A stretch of DNA of 12,554 nucleotides, from the NCBI GenBank assembly GCA_947306185.1, contig CAMZFU010000034.1, forward strand, positions 1 through 12,554, written 5' to 3'. Every line of letters begins with the position of its first letter. The stretch's first letter is position 1. Below, piece by piece: positions 6,731 to 12,554 of this stretch. Made by a program: the position numbers and the translations under genes. Under the pieces are notes generated by a model that made no database searches, was not told the origin of the DNA, and saw only the letters and a list, made by a program, of their open reading frames with translations. The DNA is from an uncultured Pseudomonadota bacterium (GTDB lineage Bacteria > Pseudomonadota > Alphaproteobacteria > Rs-D84).

Positions 6731-7492
6731 ATGGCCAAAATCAATCATTTTACATCTGAAAATATTGGTTTTTCTGTCCTTGGACATTTAATGTTGTTGG
6801 GGCTGGTTGTTTTTGTAAGCGAAGTTGTAATTTCTGAACGCGAACGTTTTATCGCCCCCGACAGAATTCAAATCACAATGATTGATTTGTCCAAGGTTCG
6901 TGTGTCTGGTGATGAAACAATATTGTATAATACAAATGTTCTAGAGAATCCGGACAAGACTAAGGCCCAAGATAAAGATCCGGAACCAAAACCGGAACCG
7001 ATTAAAGCAGAAGAAACAAAACAACAGATTGAATCTACTTCTTTAATTTCCGAGGAAAAACCAAAGGAAAAGGCCAAAGAAGAACCAAAACAGGACGAAA
7101 AGAAGCAAGACGAGGCGCCCGCTCCCAAGAAAAAGACGATTGTACGTGTGAATCGTAATGTTTTATCGTTGGATAGGACACTTACCGTATCTGTTGTGGA
7201 TGCGTTGCGTGTTGCAATGACGCGTTGTTGGAATATTGATACCACGCGGTCCGATATCGCGGGAATGCGTGTAGTTGCGCATCTGACTATGCAGAAAACA
7301 GGGATGGTTAGTGATGTTTGGTTTGAATCTGCGGCGCGTGCGGAAACAGACCCAGCGTTCGCATATGTATTGGAAACTATTCGTAACGCAATAAATACAT
7401 GTCAGCCATTGCGTATGTTGCCACCAAATGAGTATGCCAAATGGAAAAAGATTCAATTAACATTCTATCCAACCCAGGGCAAAGTTATGTAA
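6731..7492 (+). CDS. tolA: TolA, Tol-Pal periplasm-spanning protein
   Basis: TolA (253 residues) links the TolQR motor to the outer membrane. The N-terminal membrane anchor is at about residues 13-34 (FSVLGHLMLLGLVVFVSEVV). A long charged linker rich in Lys, Glu and Pro (about 72-136; KPEPIKAEETKQQ, EEKPKEKAKEEPK) spans the periplasm. The C-terminal TonB-like domain (about 150-253) has the family pattern CWNID (C166), then a beta-strand region, then INTCQPLRMLPPNEYAKWKKIQLTF (C224), with the two cysteines likely forming the conserved disulfide. The protein is shorter than the E. coli one (about 420) mainly in the linker, which is common in alphaproteobacteria. It starts 9 bases after tolR with a weak AGGT ribosome binding site. 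It is the last gene of the operon; tolB and pal do not follow. Confidence 0.93.
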   Translation: MAKINHFTSENIGFSVLGHLMLLGLVVFVSEVVISERERFIAPDRIQITMIDLSKVRVSGDETILYNTNVLENPDKTKAQDKDPEPKPEPIKAEETKQQIESTSLISEEKPKEKAKEEPKQDEKKQDEAPAPKKKTIVRVNRNVLSLDRTLTVSVVDALRVAMTRCWNIDTTRSDIAGMRVVAHLTMQKTGMVSDVWFESAARAETDPAFAYVLETIRNAINTCQPLRMLPPNEYAKWKKIQLTFYPTQGKVM

Positions 7493-7527
7493 AGTCACAC
7501 AGGGTTTATGGCGGGGGAACTATGGTT

Positions 7528-7557
7528 AAAAACGCGGTCTTTTGACCGTGTTTTTAT
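7528..7557 (+). terminator. Rho-independent terminator after tolA
   Basis: An 8-base stem ACGCGGTC/GACCGTGT (7532-7539 with 7544-7551, one G-T wobble) with a TTTT loop is followed by a run of five T and preceded by a run of A. It can therefore work in both directions. It ends the hydrolase-ruvB-tol operon 40 bases after the tolA stop. Confidence 0.85.
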
Positions 7558-7902
7558 GTGATTTTTATTAGATTCATTAGTTTAATAAAATTAGTTGTAT
7601 TAAATAGTTATTTAATATTGTTAATGTTTTTTATGTGATCGGTGCGCCTCTGCTGTTCGTGTGTGTTTTGTGTTGGATAAAACGGTGGTTTTTAGTTTGG
7701 ACTTCTATATTTAATATCAAAATTATCGGTCGGGGGGTAGAAAACGGTTGGTAAATAACATGAAAGGTGTGTCTTTTTATAAAAAATTGTTTTAAAACGG
7801 GTTTAAGTTGGCGATTTATAGTTTTTTAATAAAATTTGTAGTATTAATGTGTTACTATCTATTGTTTATATAAAAAATTAATTTTTGTGTGCAAAAATAA
7901 GC
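7558..7902. other. AT-rich intergenic stretch without recognisable genes
   Basis: This stretch of about 345 bases lies between the two convergent terminators of tolA and rnpB. It is strongly AT-rich with scattered G/T-rich patches (for example around 7640-7690 and 7735). I see no reading frame with a ribosome binding site, no tRNA-like fold, no inverted repeat of note and no repeat array. It could be decayed former coding sequence, but nothing supports a specific origin. Confidence 0.6.
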
Positions 7903-7938
7903 TAAAAAAAATTGTCCCCAAAAAACTTTGGGGGCAAT
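7903..7938 (-). terminator. Rho-independent terminator of rnpB
   Basis: On the minus strand a 12-base stem (ATTGCCCCCAAA with TTTGGGGACAAT; 7938-7927 with 7922-7911, one C-A mismatch) with a 4-base loop is followed by a run of T (7910-7904). It sits directly after the 3' end of the RNase P RNA. Confidence 0.88.
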
Positions 7939-7942
7939 GCCG

Positions 7943-8291
7943 TTTCAGTAAGGTTATAAGCCGGATTCTGTCCCGCCCAAATCCAGTATCGTGCCGGCGG
8001 TCCCGATACCAAACAATTGGGTGGTGAACATAATTAATCTGCACATTGTGTTGCCACAAAGTGTCAAGCCCCCTACCCGTTTCCGATTTGGGACAAATCA
8101 TTGGAAACCTATTTGGGGTTGCTGCACACAGAGATTGCCCGTTTCACTCAAACCGTTTTCGATTTGCTTCGTCACTGTTGCTCTAATCGTCAGATTACTC
8201 TGCCTGGTAAATTAGCCAGTGTGTCGTCCCATGCAGTCCGGACTTTCCTCCGACAAAAATCGCTGTCGGCTATGCTCTGCCTTGCTGACGT
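7943..8291 (-). ncRNA. rnpB: RNase P RNA (A-type)
   Basis: Catalytic RNA of RNase P, which trims the 5' leader from tRNA precursors. On the minus strand the universally conserved elements occur in order. GGAGGAAAGTCCGGACT (8253-8237) is the 5' P4 strand with its flank. GAGCAACAGTGACGAAGCAAA is the GCAACAGNGA core. CCCCAAATAGG and CGGGTAGGGGGCTTGA form the P15-region tRNA CCA-binding segment. ACAGAATCCGGCTTAT (7971-7956) is the 3' P4 strand. The ends can pair as P1 (GTCAGCAAGG near 8290 with CCTTACTGA near 7945), which gives about 349 nucleotides. The exact ends are estimates. It has its own promoter and terminator and is convergent with tolA. Confidence 0.97.
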
Positions 8292-8295
8292 GAAT

Positions 8296-8323
8296 ATTGT
8301 ATCGAAAACGAATCGTTTTGCAA
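8296..8323 (-). promoter_or_regulatory. Promoter of rnpB
   Basis: On the minus strand, TTGCAA (8323-8318) and TACAAT (8301-8296) are separated by 16 bases. Transcription would start at about 8289, matching the inferred 5' end of rnpB. The spacer holds a 7-base inverted repeat, AAAACGA-A-TCGTTTT (8305-8319). Confidence 0.65.
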
Positions 8324-8355
8324 ATAAAAAAAGTTAAAAAATGTCAGATTTATTA

Positions 8356-8385
8356 TTGACCTATATCTTATAACTTTGCTAAGGT
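8356..8385 (+). promoter_or_regulatory. Possible promoter of the giant repeat-protein gene
   Basis: TTGACC (8356-8361), 18 bases, then TAAGGT (8380-8385) preceded by an extended -10 motif TGC (8377-8379). The -10 box itself is poor (T, A and final T only). It lies about 30 bases before the ATG at 8417. This is a weak call. Confidence 0.35.
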
Positions 8386-8416
8386 TTATCATATAGGAAT
8401 GGAAGTATAGGAGAAA

Positions 8417-8497
8417 ATGTCCAGATTTCTAAGGTTTTTTCGCATAATTGCAATCGCATTTTTGTGCATGTTTGGTGCGCATACTGCCGCTGTTGCA
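8417..8497 (+). other. Sec signal peptide of the giant protein
   Basis: Residues 1-27: a basic start with three arginines (MSRFLRFFR), a hydrophobic core IIAIAFLCMFG and a signal-peptidase I site AVA before D28. The cysteine at 29 has D at -1, so a lipobox is not fulfilled. Confidence 0.8.
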
Positions 8498-11400
8498 GAT
8501 TGTAGCGGTACGTCCGGTGGAACGTTTGCGGTTAAGACCACGGCCATTGGAAACGGCCAAGAATTTCGTTTTACTATCAAGGCCAAGGGTGAATTTTGTG
8601 TCGATTGGGGTGATGGTACGTACGATACGTATAATCAATCAAGCACATCCGGTTTGGCGTATATTCATAGTCACGCATATTCTGGAACACCGACCAGCCG
8701 TGTAATTAAAATCAAGGGTAATGCCGAAAGATATCATCCGGCGGATTGGGGGTGGAATACTTGTGAGTATAACGACACAGATGGTTATAGTGGTGCGTGT
8801 AGTAAACAGGCATCGCATGGTGCGATTATGTTTGGAAACCCGCCATCTTCGGTCCGGGATTATTATAATATGGATGGTTCTCATTGTACAGGAACCAGCT
8901 GTCTCAACACCCCCCAGTTTGTTGCGCAAATTGGTGATGGTAACGGTAATTATACATCTTTGGGGGCTGTATTTAAGACGCATACGTTTGGTGGTGATAA
9001 CGTGGATCCTGGGTTTGCGTATACGTTTGCGGGCGCTACTAATTTAACCAGTATCCCGGCAAATTTATTTGGTCAAAACATTACATCTACCAAACCGTAT
9101 ATGTTTTCGCATACATTTGACGGGGCGGGTATTTCCGCCATACCAACGGATTTGTTTATAAAGGTGAACAAGCCGGCTGCGGAATGGGGTGAAGTGGCGA
9201 TGTTTCAGTATACCTTTGCGAATACTAATATATCATCTATACCAAGTGGTTTGTTTATACGAAATAAACATGGTATAAATAGCAGTTTGTTTGAAGGAAC
9301 GTTTAGTGGATGTACGCACCTAACACAATCAGGCATTCCGTACAATATTTTCAAAGATTTTGTTCCCAAGGATAATGCTTATAGTGTGTTTAAAAAAACG
9401 TTTGCGAATACTGGTATCACGACTTTGTCTGATGCCGCCAGAATCAGCACTTGGTTCCCGACGCCATCAAGTGGGGAAAAGTTTCATAGTATGTACGAGG
9501 GTACATTTGCAGACAATCATAATTTGACGTCGATTTCGTCTGGATTAAATATGTTCCATGTTGATTTGGCGGCGGATAATGGGTGGCGTGCAGATAAGAT
9601 ATTTAAATCTACATTTGCTGGTTGTGAGCACTTGCAGACGATACCGTATGATTTATTCGGTAATTATCGCGGTGGTGGTACGGATGGTTTTAATCAGACG
9701 TTTAGTGGTTGTTCTGCGTTGTCATCTGTTCCAGGCACATTGTTTAATAAAGTGACTGGCAGTGGGCACGGTTTATTTTACAGTACATTTAAAAATAGTG
9801 GTTTAACAGAGAGTCCGCAGAACTTGTTCTCTGGGTTGACGGGGACTGCAAAAGACAATATGTTTTATGACACATTTTGGGGGTGTCATGGATTAACCAA
9901 TGTTCCGGCAAATTTATTTAAAGTAACAAGTGTTGGAGATAGCACTTTCCGTGGAACATTTGCGTTTTGTGACAACATCGGTAATGGAATAAGTGGTAAA
10001 GTAAATTCAAGTAATAGTCCGATTATTCAATCTTCGTCGTTGACGGTTAATAGTGGTAAGGGGTATTTCGCTTTTGCGAGTATGTTTGAAGGGTGTTCTA
10101 AATTAACCACAATAAATGCTAATATCATTAGACCTATTTCTGGTTCTTTTAATGATGCTATGTTTGCCAGGACTTTTGCGAGGTCTGGACTTACATCTGT
10201 GCCTAATTATTTGTTTGCAACGGCTTATAAGGCGCCAAAAAGATGGTTGTTCAAAGAAACGTTTGCTGGGTGTTCAAATTTGGCAACAATTCCTAATAAT
10301 TTATTTTCAAATATGTCAGGGGAACTAAAAATAGGAACGTTTGATGGAACATTTAAGGAAGATCAATGTGATGAAAATGGTGAAAATTGCCAAAACTCAT
10401 GTGGATTAAGCATGAACACAAGTAGTTTGGGGTCGAATTTCTTTGGTATGGCCGGTGGTAATGTTACTGGTATTCCAAGACCATACATATTTAGAAATAC
10501 TTTCAAGGGGTGTCATAGACTGGTCGGCGAGATTCCTGATTATATATTTTTCAATTTGAGTGGTAACACGGTGCCTACTGGGGGAAGTTATGAACAGTAC
10601 TTGGATTGTCCGGATTGGGACCAGTTTGAATATGTGTTGTATAACGGCGGCTGGAGCTGTGAGACAACAACTTCTAAATCAGGTAAATCTTTGTTCGAAG
10701 GGACTTTCCAAGGAACAGGAATTACAGGAACAGTTAAAGCATTTAATTTTTATAATTTGTATGGGCGTGCGGCGCAATCGGTCTTTAAAAATACGTTTAA
10801 AGATTGTACTGGGTTGACCTCTGTTAACAATTATTTGTTTAATTCTTTTACTGAAATTACCTCGTATGATTCTGACTCTGCATTTGAAGGAACATTTGAT
10901 GGATGCAGTGGTCTTTCCAATGATATATCGTCTTTGCATATGTTTAATCGCATCGGGGATGGTGGGGATTCGAGTTTGGCCCCTAATGTATTTAAGAATA
11001 CTTTCCGTGGATGCACCAGTCTAACAGGGAGTTTGCCAGACGATTTCTTCGGAAAGGCCGGAGGTAGTGCCGCAGGCGCATTTGTTGGAACGTTTCAGGG
11101 TTGTACAGGATTGACGGGTTTTGTTCCAAAACCTGTGTTTGCGAATATTAGTGCAAGCGCGGGTGGCAACAGTGCCGGTGTTTTTACTAATATCTTTGAT
11201 GGTGCAACAAATATGGTGACCGACTGTTACGATGCCGGTTATGCCCCATCAACAAGTGCCGATAGATGCCATAGTTTTGAAAATGTGGCAACATGGGGCA
11301 ATGGTAATGGTAATGAAATCGTGCGTTGTTGTGGTGAACCGTTGGATATGCGTACAATCACATATAATCCGGGGGCTGATGATGCAACACCACAAACACC

Positions 11401-12554
11401 GTTCACGCAACGTGTTGAATATGAACACGAATTTATTACATTCCCGATAGGATCGTTCTTGAAAGATAATGCCATAATGACCCAGTGGAATACCGTCAGT
11501 GGCGGTCAATTCTCAACCCCGGGTGGTACTTATCGTATGTTGGAATCTGGTGATACGGTTTTAGAGCCAAATTGGCAAGATTGTAACTGTAAACCAGGGT
11601 TGGGCGTTGATAAATGTGAAACACGCAGTGTGACGGCAAACGCTGAAAATTCTTGTGTGGCCGAAGTCATATGTAAACCTGGCTATACTAACCCAACGTC
11701 CAGTTGTAGTGGGGCTTTGTGCGAGTCGTCTTGTGAACCAGAAATTTATACAATTACAGTAGATTATGACGGGGGAAACCCAACGGGTGGTTCAAGTTAT
11801 GTTGTTAATACGTTGTATTTGAAATATGGTGTTGGTTTCTATGCCAGCCTTGCTGCGGCAAATGCGGATACAACGAATACAAACGCATTGGGCAATTTGG
11901 CGGATATTACGGGCGCCAACTTTAATAATACGTATAAACCGGTCAAGGGTAATAATGCGTATCAGGGTTTTTATGCACCATACACAGCAACATCATCCCA
12001 GACTAATGACCGTGGTGGCATAGGTATTAGTTATGCTGAAAGTCAGGTCATAAATCGTAGTGGTAATTTTACCACAGGTAGCAGCAAGTTCACAACATCA
12101 AATGCAACAATTACCGCGCGATATGGTGATCCGATTTATACGATAACCCTTGATCATGCTGGGGGGACCGGATCAGGATTGTATACCCAATTATTCTTGC
12201 GTTATATTAATCATGTGCCACATTTTTGGGAAAATTATGAATTGGCTGTTGAAGATACGAATGCCGCCAGAGATTTAGACGATATTAGAGGGCATTTGCC
12301 GACATGGGATGGGTACAGTTTTAGGGGATATAATTTACCCGATCAAACAAACAGAATTACGGACGATATTACGATAACCGCACAGTGGGAACCTATTCGT
12401 ATTCCGGTTTGCTTGTACCATAATGGTGCCACGAATGCGTCGGCGTTCCATGATAAAGTTTGGTTGGAATATAATACCAAATATTATATGAACAATAATG
12501 GTGGACCTGGGTCGGAAATACACTATGTGGACAAGCAGACAGATAATGGTTCTG
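8417..12554 (+). CDS. Giant secreted BspA-like / InlB-repeat surface protein (runs off right edge)
   Basis: The frame is open from the ATG at 8417 to the right edge, at least 1379 codons with no stop. AGGAGA directly before the ATG (8409-8414) is a strong ribosome binding site. The layout begins with a Sec signal peptide (1-27, cleavage after AVA). An N-terminal domain follows with FCVDWGDGTYDTY (60-72) and a later HAY...VIKIKG, the PKD-like WGDG pattern that often precedes BspA-type repeats. About 22 leucine-rich-like repeats follow (about 201-932), then cysteine-rich segments (936-985 and 1055-1108) and InlB-B/Listeria-Bacteroides-type repeats (about 978-1326 and beyond). There is no lipobox and no membrane anchor in the visible part; the anchor or sorting domain should lie downstream. 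Relatives mediate adhesion or binding to host or matrix proteins in other bacteria, so an adhesive surface role is inferred only. It is divergent from rnpB. Confidence 0.93.
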   Translation, partial: MSRFLRFFRIIAIAFLCMFGAHTAAVADCSGTSGGTFAVKTTAIGNGQEFRFTIKAKGEFCVDWGDGTYDTYNQSSTSGLAYIHSHAYSGTPTSRVIKIKGNAERYHPADWGWNTCEYNDTDGYSGACSKQASHGAIMFGNPPSSVRDYYNMDGSHCTGTSCLNTPQFVAQIGDGNGNYTSLGAVFKTHTFGGDNVDPGFAYTFAGATNLTSIPANLFGQNITSTKPYMFSHTFDGAGISAIPTDLFIKVNKPAAEWGEVAMFQYTFANTNISSIPSGLFIRNKHGINSSLFEGTFSGCTHLTQSGIPYNIFKDFVPKDNAYSVFKKTFANTGITTLSDAARISTWFPTPSSGEKFHSMYEGTFADNHNLTSISSGLNMFHVDLAADNGWRADKIFKSTFAGCEHLQTIPYDLFGNYRGGGTDGFNQTFSGCSALSSVPGTLFNKVTGSGHGLFYSTFKNSGLTESPQNLFSGLTGTAKDNMFYDTFWGCHGLTNVPANLFKVTSVGDSTFRGTFAFCDNIGNGISGKVNSSNSPIIQSSSLTVNSGKGYFAFASMFEGCSKLTTINANIIRPISGSFNDAMFARTFARSGLTSVPNYLFATAYKAPKRWLFKETFAGCSNLATIPNNLFSNMSGELKIGTFDGTFKEDQCDENGENCQNSCGLSMNTSSLGSNFFGMAGGNVTGIPRPYIFRNTFKGCHRLVGEIPDYIFFNLSGNTVPTGGSYEQYLDCPDWDQFEYVLYNGGWSCETTTSKSGKSLFEGTFQGTGITGTVKAFNFYNLYGRAAQSVFKNTFKDCTGLTSVNNYLFNSFTEITSYDSDSAFEGTFDGCSGLSNDISSLHMFNRIGDGGDSSLAPNVFKNTFRGCTSLTGSLPDDFFGKAGGSAAGAFVGTFQGCTGLTGFVPKPVFANISASAGGNSAGVFTNIFDGATNMVTDCYDAGYAPSTSADRCHSFENVATWGNGNGNEIVRCCGEPLDMRTITYNPGADDATPQTPFTQRVEYEHEFITFPIGSFLKDNAIMTQWNTVSGGQFSTPGGTYRMLESGDTVLEPNWQDCNCKPGLGVDKCETRSVTANAENSCVAEVICKPGYTNPTSSCSGALCESSCEPEIYTITVDYDGGNPTGGSSYVVNTLYLKYGVGFYASLAAANADTTNTNALGNLADITGANFNNTYKPVKGNNAYQGFYAPYTATSSQTNDRGGIGISYAESQVINRSGNFTTGSSKFTTSNATITARYGDPIYTITLDHAGGTGSGLYTQLFLRYINHVPHFWENYELAVEDTNAARDLDDIRGHLPTWDGYSFRGYNLPDQTNRITDDITITAQWEPIRIPVCLYHNGATNASAFHDKVWLEYNTKYYMNNNGGPGSEIHYVDKQTDNGS
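9017..11215 (+). repeat. About 22 BspA-like leucine-rich repeats within the giant gene
   Basis: The protein-level unit is F-x-x-T-F-x-G-C-x-x-L-T-x-I/V-P-x-x-L-F followed by a variable 8-20 residue spacer, with a period of roughly 29-36 residues. Clear copies include TFAGATNLTSIPANLF (203-218), TFAGCEHLQTIPYDLF (399-414), TFWGCHGLTNVPANLF (486-501), TFAGCSNLATIPNNLF (615-630), TFKDCTGLTSVNNYLF (793-808) and TFRGCTSLTGSLPDDFF (862-878). About half of the copies carry Cys at the GC position; the others have N, S, T or A. Copies are diverged at the DNA level, so this is an old array and not a recent tandem duplication. Confidence 0.85.
11348..12554 (+). repeat. InlB-B / Listeria-Bacteroides-type repeats in the giant gene
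   Basis: Three units and the start of a fourth can be recognised from their opening strand and their closing 'a-W/Y' strand. Unit 1 runs from TITYNPG (about 980) to VLEPNW (1053). Unit 2 runs from YTITVDYDGGNPTGG (1111) to ITARYG (1237). Unit 3 runs from YTITLDHAGGTGSG (1241) to ITAQWEP (1326). Unit 4 begins at IPVCLYHNGATN (about 1329) and continues beyond the window. Unit 2 is longer than usual because of an insertion of about 40 residues. The assignment to the Flg_new/InlB B-repeat family is from pattern only. Confidence 0.7.

Noticed and set aside
7859..8337. Short open frames on both strands between 7859 and 8337
   Set aside because: They run through the RNase P RNA and its flanks, which explain the conserved sequence fully.
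8639..8983. 114-codon minus-strand frame opposite the giant gene
   Set aside because: It is antisense to a continuous 1379-codon frame with repeats and a signal peptide, has no ribosome binding site, and its translation is arginine/isoleucine-rich as is typical of a shadow frame.
1..12554. Possible recoding of UGA, because none of the nine visible genes ends in TGA
   Set aside because: Stops are TAA or TAG, but no gene has an in-frame TGA, Trp is written TGG, and nine genes are too few to call an absence significant.
1..12554. CRISPR array, tRNA genes, insertion sequences or attachment sites
   Set aside because: I found no regularly spaced direct repeats, no tRNA-like cloverleaf, no transposase frame and no terminal inverted repeats. 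The only repeat array is the diverged protein repeat in the giant gene.

Overview
The window reads as a chromosomal segment of a moderately AT-rich Gram-negative bacterium, most likely an alphaproteobacterium. The evidence is the ruvB-ybgC-tolQ-tolR-tolA gene order, a COG2945-type 'GADHFF' hydrolase relative in front of it, an OmpR/EnvZ-type pair next to argS, and an A-type RNase P RNA. A very large secreted protein built of BspA-like and InlB-type repeats is typical of host-associated or gut bacteria, so an uncultured gut alphaproteobacterium is a reasonable guess; this is inference and not proven by the sequence.

Layout. Positions 1-3650 are all on the minus strand. In transcription order they hold a secreted six-cysteine protein of unknown function (3650-2745), an OmpR-family response regulator (2674-2030), its sensor histidine kinase (2015-735) and the first 237 codons of arginyl-tRNA synthetase argS (712 to beyond the left edge). 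The regulator, kinase and argS are tightly spaced and look like one transcript with its own sigma70-like promoter at 2700-2728. A divergent promoter region (about 3651-3800) separates this block from a plus-strand operon. That operon holds a degenerate alpha/beta-hydrolase (3801-4460), ruvB (4475-5470), ybgC (5473-5865), an unusually small tolQ (5878-6318), tolR (6320-6721) and tolA (6731-7492), and ends at a strong hairpin terminator at 7532-7555. tolB and pal, which usually follow, are not here.

Positions 7558-7902 are AT-rich with no gene that I can see. On the minus strand, about 8291-7943, lies rnpB, with its own promoter (8296-8323) and terminator (7903-7938). It converges on tolA. Divergent from rnpB, a single open reading frame starts at 8417 and stays open for at least 1379 codons to the right edge. 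It encodes a signal peptide, a WGDG (PKD-like) domain, about 22 copies of a BspA-like leucine-rich repeat, a cysteine-rich junction and at least three InlB-B/Listeria-Bacteroides-type repeats.

How the parts work together. TolQ, TolR and TolA form the inner-membrane energy-transducing part of the Tol-Pal envelope system, YbgC is its usual thioesterase neighbour, and RuvB is the branch-migration motor. The points most worth a second look are the catalytically dead hydrolase, the TolQ that has lost almost its whole cytoplasmic loop and a conserved glutamate, the response regulator with a shortened DNA-binding domain, and the giant repeat protein.
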